Below the pieces are notes generated by a model. The model worked only from the letters and a program-made list of their open reading frames with translations, ran no database searches and was not told the DNA's origin. The position numbers and the translations under genes are program-made. This document shows, in pieces, positions 1 through 8,697 of a stretch of 64,000 nt of DNA. Within the stretch, counting starts at the first letter, position 1, and every line of letters begins with the position of its first letter. Source of the stretch: Ottelia alismoides (lineage: Eukaryota; Streptophyta; Magnoliopsida; Alismatales; Hydrocharitaceae); contig JAZKJV010005751.1 of the NCBI GenBank assembly GCA_037367405.1, positions 1 to 64,000 of the forward strand. The letters run 5' to 3'.

Positions 1-4
1 TTAA

Positions 5-88
5 ACCGTCACCTTCGGCGGTGTGCCCATCGAGGTCACGCTTGCGTTGCCAGTGCATGTGCCGGCAAAGTTCGGTAGGTCCAGGTAA
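5..88 (+). CDS. 3' tail of a cassette gene (partial, unrecognised)
   Basis: An open frame ends at TAA 86-88, about 25 bases before attC1. The last residues are hydrophobic and Val/Pro rich (VTLALPVHVPAKF). A TAA also lies in the same frame at 2-4, so either the gene has an upstream frameshift or this frame is not coding. No function can be given. Confidence 0.25.
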   Translation, partial: TVTFGGVPIEVTLALPVHVPAKFGRSR

Positions 89-111
89 CCATGGCGCGCC
101 GTACGGGTGAC

Positions 112-244
112 GCCTAACAACTCGCTCAACCCCCGACCCGCTACGGCAGGCGCTGTAAGCCGGGGCCGGCGCCAGTCGTACTATCGTCGCCGTCCCGGCT
201 TACAGCACCTGCCTCCGCGGTCGGGGTTAGCTCGAACGTTGGAC
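112..244 (+). repeat. attC1
   Basis: R' GCCTAAC 112-118 and R'' GTTGGAC 238-244. The R'' variant comes from the first six bases of the transposase cassette that follows. Terminal arms are GCTGTAAGCC/GGCTTACAGC. Confidence 0.96.
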
Positions 245-1625
245 ATCGCGACTTGCGTCGCAGAGGGTTCCTGGCACCCAGAACAGCCTCTTTGTGATCC
301 ACCATGCGCTGCACGCTGCAGGACATCTTCGTCCAGCACTTCCCGGCGTATGCAGCTACTCGCACGCTGCATCGTCGCCAGCAGCGTGCGGCCGACTCGA
401 TCAGCCAGTGCTACACGCCCGCTCTGGGTTCACACGTCCTGCGCTGCCCCGAAGGCCATTTCGAGCGGCTGCAGCCTCACGCATGCCGCCATCGCTCTTG
501 CCCTCGCTGCGTCGAGCCTGCTCGCTCGCGCTGGATCGACTCGCAGATGCTGCGCCTGCTGCCTTGCGCTCACTTCCACACGGTCTTCACCGTACCGCAC
601 GAGTTGCTCGCGCTTTGGGCCTTCAACCGCTCACAGATGACGCGTCTGCTGTTCGACTGCGCCCGCTCCAGCCTGCTTGACCTGATGGCCGATCCGCAGC
701 GTCTGGGCGTGCTGCCGGGACTGCTGATGTCGCTGCACACCTGGGGCCGCAGCCTGTCGCATCATCCTCACCTGCACTGCCTCGTCACCGCCGGTGGCCT
801 GGACGAGTCGGGGCAGTGGAAATCCAGCCGTTCTCATGTGCCGATCTCGGCCATGCCGCTGAAGGCCCTCTTCCGTGGCCGCTTCCTCGGCTTGCTGGGT
901 CAACTGCTGACCCACCGGCGCTTGACGCTGCCCGCTCAGATGGACACCGACTACTGGCGCTCTGTCATCAGGCACCTGTACCGCAAGGAATTCAACGTCA
1001 GGGTCGGCGACGTCTATGAACATGGCCACGGTGTGGCCCTTTACCTGGCTCGCTACGTCAAGGGCGGCCCTCTTCCCAAGGACCGGCCGCTGCTACTGGA
1101 GGGCTCCACCGTGCGCTTCCAGTACACCGACCATCGCGACCACCGTACCAAGTGGATGTCCCCTGCCCGTGCAGCAGTTCATCGACCGCATCCTGTGGCA
1201 CGCACCACCCAAGGGGCAGCACCTCACTCGTCATGCGGGCCTGTACAGCACACCCTACAGGGATCAGCATGAGACCGCGCTGACTCTGCTGATGCAACAG
1301 CCCGGGCCCGCTCGGCGGCGCAGACAGACTGCTCTGAAGCTGCCCCCTCCCTTGCCGCCCGAAGCCCCCACCTGCCCGACTTGTCGGCTATCGTTGATAA
1401 GGATCGTCCGCAACACGCACATGCCGGTGAATCTTCCTTGTCAGCCTCGCCACGGCCACCACTGGACCGTGCGAATTCACCTCGCGCACCGCCGCGGGCG
1501 ATGTCCAACCCCTCGCTCAAGCTGACACGCTACGGCAGCCAACGCCTGGCCGCTCCAGGATCAAGTGGAAATTGTCCTTCCGCGGCCAGTCGTCGTCTGC
1601 CTACGCGCGCAGCTTAGCTCGAACG
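239..1625 (+). mobile_element. Transposase-bearing gene cassette, copy 1
   Basis: Runs from TTGGAC 239 to the G at 1625, exactly between two integron crossover points (G|TT). It is nearly identical to the cassettes at 9366-10752 and 27711-29097. It differs by one extra C in the run near 1159-1162 and one missing C near 1420. Its two ends carry the inverted repeat GTTGGACATCGC (238-249) and GCGATGTCCAAC (1498-1509). It encodes an IS91-type HUH transposase but moves, by its boundaries, as a cassette. Confidence 0.9.
304..1525 (+). pseudogene. IS91-family HUH transposase, frameshifted copy
   Basis: Same protein as at 9431-10744. An extra C near 1159-1162 shifts the frame after about residue 287, so the ATG 304 frame ends at 1272 with an unrelated tail. 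The correct frame continues to 1525, because the second indel near 1420 moves the final part into a different frame from the other copies. The zinc-binding Cys cluster, HLH motif and tyrosine motif all lie before the first indel. Either a recent inactivating mutation or two sequence errors would explain it; the other copies lack both. Confidence 0.88.
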
Positions 1626-1631
1626 TTAGGC
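1503..1631 (+). repeat. attC2 (transposase-cassette type)
   Basis: R' GTCCAAC 1503-1509, R'' GTTAGGC 1625-1631. The arms are diverged from the rest of the array (CAAGCTGACACGCTACGGC and GCCTACGCGCGCAGCTTAGC) and the terminal hairpin is different, but the flanks CCCTCGCTCAA and GCTCGAACG are kept. Confidence 0.93.
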
Positions 1632-1657
1632 CGCACCAAACCACCACCGTGGCAGTC

Positions 1658-2113
1658 ATGAGCATCTCCGCTACGTCGTTCGTTCAAGTCATCGTTCGCG
1701 TTCAAGATCCACCGCCCAGCGTAACCTTCGCCGTCCAGCGCGGCCAGTCAGGGCTGCTGCTTCCGTACGACGTTGACGCCGGCTCCCCGGCGTTCGCTTT
1801 CACGCTAAAGCTCGCGCAAGGCAAGGAGGGGCGCGCGTTCAACTTTCTTGGGGAGTTCGCGCAAGGTCCAGCTGATGACAGATTCGTCTACGTCAACTCA
1901 GGGGTTCGCGCCGGACAGCACTCCTGCTGGGACCGCAGGGCCAAGCTCAAGCTTGCTCACGTTCCAGCCGAGTTCGTTCAGGCGGCAGCTGGCAACACGG
2001 CTCGCGCCTTGCTGGCGGTCATGCGCGGTGTCGCGCCGGATGGCGGCCCAATCTGCGCAACGGTTCCGCCGTCCGCAGTCTCTTGGAGCCTAGCCGCTGC
2101 GAGTGCGGCCTAA
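1658..2113 (+). CDS. DUF5990 family protein
   Basis: 151 residues from ATG 1658. The start QVIVRVQDPPPSVTFAVQRG, the middle FLGEFAQGPADDRFVYVNSG and the following AGQHSCWDRRAKLKL match the DUF5990 pattern of small proteins with a conserved QGP..RFVYI..G..AGQ..SCW.RR core. Function is unknown. The ATG lies 27 bases after the R'' box with no strong Shine-Dalgarno sequence. The stop is the TAA inside the attC3 R' box, so the last alanine codon is also supplied by attC. The frame is intact. Confidence 0.85.
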   Translation: MSISATSFVQVIVRVQDPPPSVTFAVQRGQSGLLLPYDVDAGSPAFAFTLKLAQGKEGRAFNFLGEFAQGPADDRFVYVNSGVRAGQHSCWDRRAKLKLAHVPAEFVQAAAGNTARALLAVMRGVAPDGGPICATVPPSAVSWSLAAASAA

Positions 2114-2239
2114 CCCCTCGCTCAACCCCCGACCCGCTACGGCAGGCGCTGTAAGGCCGGGCGGCGCCAGGGGTACTATCGTCGCCGCCCGGCCTTACAG
2201 CACCTGCCTCCGCGGTCGGGGTTAGCTCGAACGTTAGGC
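2108..2239 (+). repeat. attC3
   Basis: Closes the DUF5990 cassette and supplies its stop (2111-2113). Arms GCTGTAAGGCC/GGCCTTACAGC. Confidence 0.97.
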
Positions 2240-2346
2240 GGCGCAAGTCGGCAGTGCGGCGGTAGTCAGCCCCAAGGAGCGTCGAAGTCGGTGCACCCCA
2301 TTCGTCGTTCCGATTGGCAGTCACGCCGGAGCACCCGAGGACACCC

Positions 2347-2764
2347 ATGAATCCAGCGCCGCAAACCCGTAGACGAGTACATCCAGTCGTTCCCAACGGC
2401 AACTCGCAAGGTACTTGAGTCCGTCCGCGCCACGGTTCTTGCGTCAGTGCCCGGCGGCGAGGAGCGCATGAGTTATCGCATGCCCGCAGTCTTTCTCAAT
2501 GGCGTCGTCGTGTACTACGCAGCCTTCAAGAAGCACCTGGGCCTGTTCCCGCCGGTGCAGGACCCCGCAGTACGGGCCAAGGTCGCGCAGTACGCAGGCC
2601 CCAAGGGCAATCTGCAGTTCCCGCTCTCGGCGCCCATCCCGTTGGAGCTTGTTGCGCAAGTAGTTCAGGCCAGGCTTGCAAGCAACTTGGCCAAGGCGTC
2701 CAAGAGTGGCTCAGGCGCGCGTAGGCAAGCAAAGTCCGGCGCCAACGCTGCGGGCGCCGCCTAA
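2347..2764 (+). pseudogene. DUF1801 family protein, N-terminal frameshift
   Basis: The main frame is open from 2351 to TAA 2762-2764. It reads VDEYIQSFP...VRATVLASVPGGEERMSYRMPAVFLNGVVVYYAAFKKHLGLFP, the hallmark of the DUF1801 (YdhG-like) fold: an N-terminal helix, then a strand region with the Y.MP...NG...Y.A..K.H.G.P motif. The frame lacks a good start before GTG 2447. ATG 2347 (MNPAPQ) lies in the neighbouring frame, and removal of one base near 2363-2368 would join it to VDEY. So one extra base has probably split the gene. The C-terminus is Lys/Ala rich and ends in attC4. Confidence 0.75.
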
Positions 2765-2890
2765 CCCCTCGCTCAACCCCCGACCCGCTACGGCAGGCGC
2801 TGTAAGGCCGGGCAGCGCCAGCGGTACCATCGTCGCCGCCCGGCCTTACAGCACCTGCCTCCGCGGTCGGGGTTAGCTCGAACGTTAGGC
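2759..2890 (+). repeat. attC4
   Basis: Closes the DUF1801 cassette; TAA 2762-2764 is its stop. Arms GCTGTAAGGCC/GGCCTTACAGC. Confidence 0.97.
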
Positions 2891-2920
2891 ATCACACAAC
2901 AACCCTCGTGGTCCCTCACC

Positions 2921-3307
2921 TTGCGCAAACACGTTCCGTTTCCCTGGTCTTGGCTTCAAGCCCTCGGGCGTCTGCTGGATACCCAAACACGTACACGTGC
3001 ACCAGAGTTCATTGAGTTGTCCCAGCACCGCACGGAGCTTCGAGTCGGCAACACCTCGTTCGTCCTGGACACCAGATCTCGCCTGATCACTCGAAACGGC
3101 AACGAGTTTGCGAGGTTCGACAATGTTCGAACGATTGATTTGATTCATGCGCGCGAGGATGAAGACAACCCCGAACGTTGGAGTATTCAACTCAACACCG
3201 GGCTGCTTTCCTCAAAGACCGTGCTTGTCACTACAGATGATGCCGACGCCTCAATCGTCGGGGCTCGTCTCTCCGAGATCATCGGTAAGCAGGTCCGGTC
3301 TCTCTAA
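2921..3307 (+). CDS. Hypothetical cassette protein (128 aa)
   Basis: Starts at TTG 2921, the first start in this frame after the R'' box; a weak start. After a basic N-terminus the protein has alternating short strands (TELRVGNTSFVLDTRSRLITRNG, WSIQLNTG, TVLVTTDD) and ends with a helix, suggesting a small PH-like beta fold. It has no signal peptide or membrane segment. Family not recognised. Confidence 0.6.
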   Translation: MRKHVPFPWSWLQALGRLLDTQTRTRAPEFIELSQHRTELRVGNTSFVLDTRSRLITRNGNEFARFDNVRTIDLIHAREDEDNPERWSIQLNTGLLSSKTVLVTTDDADASIVGARLSEIIGKQVRSL

Positions 3308-3330
3308 ACACTTCGACGGTGCTCGGTGAT

Positions 3331-3462
3331 GCCTAACCACTCGTTCAACCCCCGACCCGCTACGGCAAGCCTTGTAAGGCCGGGCGGCGCTACCTGTACG
3401 ATCATCGCCGCCCGGCCTTACAAGGCTCGCCTCCGCGGTCGGGGTTAACTCGAACGTTAGGC
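3331..3462 (+). repeat. attC5
   Basis: Closes the cassette of the 128-aa hypothetical. Arms CCTTGTAAGGCC/GGCCTTACAAGG. Confidence 0.97.
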
Positions 3463-3697
3463 GGCACGAGACACACGCTTCTTGCATCCGATCCGTCGTC
3501 TAGACGTTGACGACAAAACTCTCGCATCGAGCAGAAATGAGCACGATCGCAGAGCGATCCGTCTATACCAGTCTCTCCGCGCCCGTCTAGCTACCCCGAG
3601 TCGTGTGGTGCTCACCGCAGGCGCTAAAGGGTAACGTACACGGGACAGTCATCGCTGCTTGCCAAGATCGGAATCATCACTTCAAGAGGAGTCTCCC

Positions 3698-4445
3698 TTG
3701 ACACGCACCCAACTGGTTTCTTGGCCGTTGCTTTGCGCAATGCTCTTCGTCATCGGGCCAAACGCCAAAGCACAGACCGCGCCGGCGTCAACCTGCTCCA
3801 TCACGGCCACACTTGCGGGGCAAGTAGGAGAGTGCGGCCCGAGCTACGTCAACGCAGTCGTACACCCGCTGGTGTCGACTGGCGCCGATAGCAGCGTGCG
3901 ATTGACCTACTACGTACGTTTCAATGGCCCCGCTGACAGTTTCGTTAGCTCCACTCTGTCCTATTACCTCTATGCGGGCGCAGCCCTTGCAAGCTCATGG
4001 CCTCACGCTGGCAATAGCCCCTCCAATTTCCCGAACTCCTTCGGAAGCGCCAGCATCAGCGTGGAGAATGCCCAGGCCACATTCTCAAGCGTAGTCCGGA
4101 AGGGTGTGTCGCTAACCCAGCGGTCCGACCGTGAGCGAGCAGATCGTTGATACCTCTACGACGCTGCAGTTTCGCACCAACGAGAACTACGCGATCACCT
4201 TCTCTAGCCTTGTGTATTCATCGGCGGATAACGTTGGCAGCGCCTACGTGAGTGCGCAACTGGATTTCGACTCCACGCTCTTTCCTGACACGCAAATGTT
4301 GCTAAGCGGTGGCATCGCGAACATGCTGGATCGAAGCCATCAAGTGGGCGTGCTGACCGTTGTCCCAGAGCCTGCATCGTGGATGTTGTGCTTGACGGGA
4401 TTAGCCTGCGTGCTGGGTCGCCGGCGCAACAGCCGCGCTACCTAA
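3698..4445 (+). pseudogene. PEP-CTERM exported protein, frameshifted
   Basis: A Shine-Dalgarno AAGAGGAG (3684-3691) precedes TTG 3698. The product begins with a signal peptide (hydrophobic WPLLCAMLFVIG, then ANAKAQ-like cleavage site). A beta-rich secreted body follows up to about 4115. The frame then shifts: the continuation from about 4116 to TAA 4443-4445 carries further strands and a textbook PEP-CTERM tail (VPEPASW, a hydrophobic helix, GRRRN). One base seems to be missing near 4113-4125. PEP-CTERM proteins are anchored and cleaved by an exosortase that must be encoded elsewhere in the host. The 235 bases before the start hold no gene. Confidence 0.82.
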
Positions 4446-4484
4446 GAGGAACGGGTACGAGGCTCCCTGCGCCGAGCGGGTGCC

Positions 4485-4615
4485 GCCTAACCCTCGTTCA
4501 ACCCCCGACCCGCTACGGCAGGCGTCGTAAGCCGGGCCCACGCCAGTCGTACTATCGTCGCAGTCCCGGCTTACGCCACCTGCCTCCGCGGTCGGGGTTA
4601 ACTCGAACGTTAGGC
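4485..4615 (+). repeat. attC6
   Basis: Closes the first PEP-CTERM cassette. Arms CGTCGTAAGCC/GGCTTACGCCA. One base shorter after R' (TAACCCTCG). Confidence 0.97.
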
Positions 4616-4623
4616 AGCACAGA

Positions 4624-5152
4624 ATGCACCGCAGCTATCTCCTGCAGGTCACGCGTGACTCCTTCCGCCCAAGTGCCGCCTTTGCGTTTACTCTTGAGCT
4701 GGCACAACCTGACATGTGGCAAACGCTGCATGGCGCTGTGGCTAGGAGTTGGGCAAGGATTCTGGACAGCCCGCACTCGCTGGACGGAAACGCACTGGCG
4801 CCGTCACTTGGACGCAGCTGCAGTCTCGTTCTGGATCGCCCGTGACGCCGGGAATGACGTCGGGTTCTTCGAACTGGTCGCCCGGCGCCGCGCAACCAAG
4901 CTCGAAGGGTTCGGTCTCCTTCCACCGAGGCGTGGCCACGGTCAAGGTGGCCCACTCCTCACTGCGGCAACAAACGAAGCGTTCCGCAAAGGTGCGGCCC
5001 GAGTGTGGCTGCACACTGCCACAGACGATCATCCGAGTGCACTACCGAACTACTTGGCCCGTGGCTACAGCGTCTACCGCGAGCGCGAACTCAGGGACCC
5101 CATGCCCACGAAGGCCAAGGTCAATCACGCACAGGCGCGCAGTGCTGCCTAA
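4624..5152 (+). pseudogene. GNAT N-acetyltransferase, frameshifted
   Basis: ATG 4624 opens a frame covering the N-terminal part, but the acetyl-CoA-binding half is in another frame. From about 4745 to TAA 5150-5152 the second frame reads GQGFWTARTRWTETHWRRHL, then VGFFELV, FGLLPPRRGHGQGGPLLTAATNEAF (GNAT motif A) and VWLHTATDDHPSALPNYLARGY (motif B). These match the GNAT subfamily with an F.GLLP..RG.G.G..LL loop. A one-base indel near 4735-4748 explains the split. Substrate unknown. Confidence 0.75.
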
Positions 5153-5278
5153 CCACTCGCTCAACCCCCGACTCGCTACGGCAGGCACTGTAAGCCCGGC
5201 CTGCGCCAGTCGTAGCATCGTCGCTGTCCGGGCTTACAGTACCTGCCTCCGCTCGCGGGGTTAGCTCGAACGTTAGGC
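5147..5278 (+). repeat. attC7
   Basis: Closes the frameshifted GNAT cassette; TAA 5150-5152 is its stop. Arms CACTGTAAGCC/GGCTTACAGT. CGACTCGC pairs with GCTCGCGG instead of the usual bases. Confidence 0.97.
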
Positions 5279-5328
5279 GTCGCAGTCGCACTCGCGGCGC
5301 ATCTCACTCACACACTTGGAGTGCCTCG

Positions 5329-5784
5329 TTGAGCTCAGAAGAGAACAAAACAGCCGCACGTCGATTCTTCGAGCGTTTCTCACTCAGCGACATCGACGGC
5401 GCCTTGGCCACGATGACAGATGACGCGACTTGGTGGATACCAGGCAAGAAGGAGCGTTCGCCGAGCGCAGGTTTGTACTCGAAGGAGAAGATTGGTCGCC
5501 TCTTCCATCGAATGGTGAACGCGCTTGAGAACGGCCTCACCATGACCGTGGTGTCCTGCATTGCTGAGGGCGATCATGTTTCGCTTGAGGTGGTGTCGTC
5601 CGGAGACTTGAAGAATGGAAGGAAGTACAGGCAGGAGTACCACATGCTCATGAGGTTCAGAGATGGCAAGATCGCGTCCGTCAGGGAGTATCTCGACACT
5701 CAGCATGCAAACGACGTGTGGATTGCACCGCTCAGCGAGCAGAAGGCGCAGAGCGCAGGCTCCCTCCGGAAAGGCGACGCCTAA
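5329..5784 (+). CDS. SnoaL-like / NTF2-fold protein
   Basis: 151 residues from TTG 5329, with GGAG (5318-5321) seven bases upstream deciding this start. The pattern AARRFFERFSLSDIDGALATMTDDATWWIPG, then MVNALENGLTMTV, EGDHVSLEV and YHMLMRFRDGKIASVREYLDTQHA is that of SnoaL-like ketosteroid-isomerase-fold proteins: an N-terminal helical pair, a W-containing strand and a closing R..DGKI..VREY..D. The ligand or reaction cannot be told. Ends in attC8 (GDA-stop). Confidence 0.85.
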   Translation: MSSEENKTAARRFFERFSLSDIDGALATMTDDATWWIPGKKERSPSAGLYSKEKIGRLFHRMVNALENGLTMTVVSCIAEGDHVSLEVVSSGDLKNGRKYRQEYHMLMRFRDGKIASVREYLDTQHANDVWIAPLSEQKAQSAGSLRKGDA

Positions 5785-5910
5785 CAACTCGCTCAACCCC
5801 CGACCCGCTACGGCAGGCGCTGTAAGCCCGGTCCGCGCCAGTCGTACTATCGTCGCGTACCGGGCTTACAGCACCTGCCTCCGCGGTCGGGGTTAGCTCA
5901 AACGTTAGGC
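5779..5910 (+). repeat. attC8
   Basis: Closes the SnoaL-like cassette; TAA 5782-5784 is its stop. Arms GCTGTAAGCCC/GGGCTTACAGC. The right side reads GCTCAAACG instead of GCTCGAACG. Confidence 0.97.
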
Positions 5911-5941
5911 GTCAAAGCACGAGCCATCTCTCTCCCGCTTC

Positions 5942-6340
5942 ATGAAACACAAGCTACCTGCACTTGCATCGCGTCTTGGAATCACATTATTGGCGCTGTT
6001 CCTGTCATCTTGGGGCATCGCGTTTTCGGCAATTATCGCGATCGATGTTGAAAGCATCTGGGCAAGCCCGAACAAGTCATTGATGCTCAAGACGCTTCTT
6101 ACCATTGGGTGCATCGCAATCTTGATTTCCTGGGCGTCGTTTGCGGCACTTGCGCTAGCTTGGATCCTCGATCGTCGCCTTCCTCGGTATGTATCTTTCG
6201 CCAACGTCGCTGCAGCAATCGCAGTCGCTATCGCATTCACTCCCGTCGCCCTCCTGACTTGCGCTCCTTGTGTGGCACTAGCCATACACCTGTGGCACTT
6301 CCACACAAGCGACAGAAGCGGCGTCAGCGCTGTTTCTTGA
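5942..6340 (+). CDS. Small membrane protein, four predicted helices
   Basis: 132 residues from ATG 5942. Hydrophobic segments lie at about 11-34, 48-70, 73-77 extending to a short loop, and 86-120 (the last includes CAPCVALAIHLW). No recognised family. The cassette ends are unusual: they read GTTAGGCGTCAA and TTGACGCCTAAC, which are still perfectly complementary. The frame ends 31 bases before attC9. Confidence 0.65.
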   Translation: MKHKLPALASRLGITLLALFLSSWGIAFSAIIAIDVESIWASPNKSLMLKTLLTIGCIAILISWASFAALALAWILDRRLPRYVSFANVAAAIAVAIAFTPVALLTCAPCVALAIHLWHFHTSDRSGVSAVS

Positions 6341-6371
6341 AGCATGCACATTGTCCAGGAGCGGAGTTGAC

Positions 6372-6503
6372 GCCTAACCCCTCGCTCAACCCCCGACCCG
6401 CTACGGCAGGCGCTGTAAGCCGGGCCGGCGCCAGCAGTACTATCGTCGCCGTCCCGGCTTACAGCACCTGCCTCCGCGGTCGGGGTTAGCTCGAACGTTA
6501 GGC
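6372..6503 (+). repeat. attC9
   Basis: Closes the four-helix membrane protein cassette. Arms GCTGTAAGCC/GGCTTACAGC. Confidence 0.97.
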
Positions 6504-6917
6504 CACACACCGAATACCTTCGGCTCCACCTCCGCGCGCTCCGGCCCCGCCTCTGGTTGTCGAGCGCACTGATCCACTTCGCACCACGCTGGCCGGCAAA
6601 TCGCAGCACCCGGTTGGCTTCACTCGGCATCGCGAGCCTGGAGCCCCGGGGCAACGTGTCTCAGCAAGTCAATCGTCAAGCAAAGCTTTCCCTCTGTGCC
6701 CAGTGTCAAGGTTCTGCTCACACGGCAAGCCGCAAGCTCGTTGGCTCTCACTCTTCTCCGCCCGCGCATCCGGATGCTCGGGGGTCATCAACCAGAACAG
6801 TTGGTTAGCGCGCGGCAGTGGCCGCGCGATCTCTGTCCTCTAACCGCTTGTAGCGCCGGAGGCGGGCAACGCCTTGGCAGTCCAGCAGAACACCAAAGAC
6901 CGCTGCAGCTCAGTGTG
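6504..6917 (+). repeat. ORF-less cassette family A, copy 1
   Basis: About 414 bases with no convincing reading frame. Shares its start (CACACACCGAATACC), the middle CAAGCTCGTTGGCTCTC, the block CAACCAGAACAGTTGGTT and the GC hairpin CGCGCGGC-AGTG-GCCGCGCG with copies at 11976, 16122, 17885 and 53466. The hairpins are kept while every candidate frame is broken in at least one copy. Confidence 0.8.
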
Positions 6918-7052
6918 GCCTAACCGGTCGTTCAACCCCCGACCCGCTACGGCAAGCCTTGTAAGGCCGGGCAGCGCCATAGCAAGTACCATCGTCGCTG
7001 CCCGGCCTTACAAGGCTTGCCTCCGCGGTCGGGGTTAACTCCAACGTTAGGC
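6918..7052 (+). repeat. attC10 (NGGTCG/CTCCAACG subtype)
   Basis: Closes family A copy 1. Left flank CGGTCG and right flank ACTCCAACG instead of the usual CTCG and CTCGAACG. Arms CCTTGTAAGGCC/GGCCTTACAAGG. Confidence 0.97.
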
Positions 7053-7064
7053 CGCACCAAGCAC

Positions 7065-7521
7065 ATGTCAGTCTCCGACCTGATCTCCATCGCTAGCACT
7101 ATCTTTGTTCGGAGTCCTCTTCATCACGATCGGCGTGTGGTCGCGCAGACTGAACCAACGAGCCGCCACTTGGCCGAGCGTGACCGGGACCATCGTTGAG
7201 TCAGCTCTAGAAAGAAGTGCTTCAGATCCCGAGTGGTCCGCTCGCGTTCGCTACAGGTTTGCCGTCGATGGACGCCAGTTCGAATCCCGCCAAATCTCCT
7301 ATAAGGTAAGGTCGGAGTCGAAGTCAGCGGAACAGGCACTGACTACGAAGTACCCAATTGGGCGCGTCGTCGAAGTCCACTATGACCCGGCCAACCCGGC
7401 CTCTGCCGTGCTAGAGAACGACCCTTCGTATGGTTGGTTTTGGTTCATCGCATTTGGCGCTATGTGCCTTGCGGGTGCGGCACTTATCCCGCTCATGCCG
7501 ACCGCGACCAGTGCGGCCTAA
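7065..7521 (+). pseudogene. DUF3592 membrane protein, probable N-terminal frameshift
   Basis: The long frame runs to TAA 7519-7521 and shows the DUF3592 pattern: a hydrophobic N-terminal helix (LFITIGVWS), then TWPSVTGTIVES, VRYRFAVDGRQFESRQIS, YPIGRVVEVHYDPANPASAVLE and a C-terminal helix. Its only start is TTG 7105, inside the first helix. ATG 7065 (MSVSDLISIASTIF) is in the neighbouring frame and would supply the missing first half of that helix if one base near 7104-7109 were removed. A frameshift is likelier than a TTG start, but both remain possible. Confidence 0.7.
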
Positions 7522-7647
7522 CCACTCGCTCAACCCCCGACCCGCTACGGCAGGCGCTGTAAGCCGGGCCGGCGCCAGCCGTACTATCGTCGCCGTCCCG
7601 GCTTACAGCACCTGCCTCCGCGGTCGGGGTTAGCTCGAACGTTAGGC
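7516..7647 (+). repeat. attC11
   Basis: Closes the DUF3592 cassette; TAA 7519-7521 is its stop. Arms GCTGTAAGCC/GGCTTACAGC. Confidence 0.97.
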
Positions 7648-7656
7648 CCCACAAGA

Positions 7657-8058
7657 ATGCCCCCACGCAACGCCTTCGCAGTTCTTCTCGCATGTGCGGC
7701 ACCGTTCGCACATGCAGGCCCGGAAGACTACGCACAAACCAGTTGCGAGCTAATGTCGAACCACGTACTCCAGATTCGATTTCAAACCCTCGAAGGTGCG
7801 CCGAGAACGATTTATGTCGATAGCCCAGTGACAAGCCGGATTGCATACTCTGGCACCATCAAGGGGCAGACTGGGCTAGACAAGATTCAAGCAATCGTGC
7901 TTCTAAGCCCATCTGCCGACCCAGCAATCGGTATGCTGGAGTTTCGCTTTAGGGACAGACGAACACTCAGGTTTGGTTGGCTCGGGGTTGCCTGCTGGCA
8001 AAAGTTGAACGCTGCGCTACAAAGCAAGGTAGAGCTACGTGTGCTCGGTGGGGCCTAA
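7657..8058 (+). CDS. Exported hypothetical protein (133 aa)
   Basis: ATG 7657 lies ten bases after the R'' box. A signal peptide (AFAVLLACAAPFAHA, cleavage before GPEDY) precedes a strand-rich body with two cysteines. No family recognised. Stop is the attC12 TAA. The ends are the rare CCCAC/GTGGG pair. Confidence 0.6.
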   Translation: MPPRNAFAVLLACAAPFAHAGPEDYAQTSCELMSNHVLQIRFQTLEGAPRTIYVDSPVTSRIAYSGTIKGQTGLDKIQAIVLLSPSADPAIGMLEFRFRDRRTLRFGWLGVACWQKLNAALQSKVELRVLGGA

Positions 8059-8184
8059 CCACTCGTTCAACCCCCGACCCGCTACGGCAGGCGTCGTAAG
8101 CCGGGCCTGCGCCAGTCGTACTATCGTCGCAGTCCCGGCTTACGCCACCTGCCTCCGCGGTCGGGGTTAACTCGAACGTTAGGC
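8053..8184 (+). repeat. attC12
   Basis: Closes the exported 133-aa cassette; supplies its stop. Arms CGTCGTAAGCC/GGCTTACGCCA. Confidence 0.97.
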
Positions 8185-8258
8185 ATCGCAGGGCACCTTC
8201 GGAACGACTTCGGAGCGCCCCTTGAATCCAGAAGATCCCGCCCAACACTCCGGGCACT

Positions 8259-8423
8259 ATGAACATCAACTGGAAGCGCCCTCTGTTCTATTTGGTGCTT
8301 CCTATCCTGGTCTTCTTGGCGTTCGTCGGGTTTCCCCCTCCCTTCGCCCCGCCTCGACCCACGAAACCAGGACAAGAGCAGTCGGAGCCCGCCGAGCGTG
8401 AGTCCAAGACATCGCAAAGCTGA
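8259..8423 (+). CDS. Small single-helix membrane protein (54 aa)
   Basis: ATG 8259 to TGA 8421-8423. A short basic start (MNINWKRP) is followed by one hydrophobic helix (LFYLVLPILVFLAFVGF) and a proline-rich polar tail. It lies directly upstream of, and possibly overlaps, the TfoX-like gene. A real small gene is plausible from the helix alone, but it has no recognised relatives. Confidence 0.45.
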   Translation: MNINWKRPLFYLVLPILVFLAFVGFPPPFAPPRPTKPGQEQSEPAERESKTSQS

Positions 8424-8697
8424 ACCTCGGCCTATGGAGCCGCCTGCCGTACTGCCAGGTCTCGGCCCAAAGTCGGAGCAGGCGTTGCGCGCAGCAGGCA
8501 TCACGTCTGTAGGTCAACTGCGCCGCATGGGTTCCGTCCATGCGTACCTCTCCGTCAAGAGGCACTGGCCAAGCGCCAGCCTCAATCTGCTGTGGGCGCT
8601 GGAGGGCGCTATCACCGGCCTGCGCTGGCAAGTCGTGGCCACGGAGCACCGCTTGAGTTTGCTGCTGGCACTCGAGGCCGCGAAAGGCGATGCCTAA
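8398..8697 (+). CDS. TfoX C-terminal-domain protein
   Basis: 99 residues from GTG 8398, or 87 from ATG 8434; neither has a strong Shine-Dalgarno. LPGLGPKSEQALRAAGITSVGQLRRMG, then AYLSVK and SLNLLWALEGAITGLRWQ match the stand-alone TfoX C-terminal domain (helix-hairpin-helix type). In full-length TfoX/Sxy this domain follows an N-terminal domain and takes part in competence gene regulation; here only the C-terminal domain exists. Such single-domain proteins are common in cassettes and their role is unknown. Stop is in attC13. Confidence 0.82.
   Translation: MSPRHRKAEPRPMEPPAVLPGLGPKSEQALRAAGITSVGQLRRMGSVHAYLSVKRHWPSASLNLLWALEGAITGLRWQVVATEHRLSLLLALEAAKGDA

Noticed and set aside
107..640. Long + strand frame covering attC1 and the transposase start
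   Set aside because: Out of frame with the transposase and partly translated attC; the Cys/HUH motifs are all in the 304 frame.
2019..2402. Recurring minus-strand frames of about 60-250 codons with the peptide LTFELTPTAEAG
   Set aside because: This peptide is attC read on the minus strand; it appears at nearly every attC and marks shadow ORFs, not a gene family.
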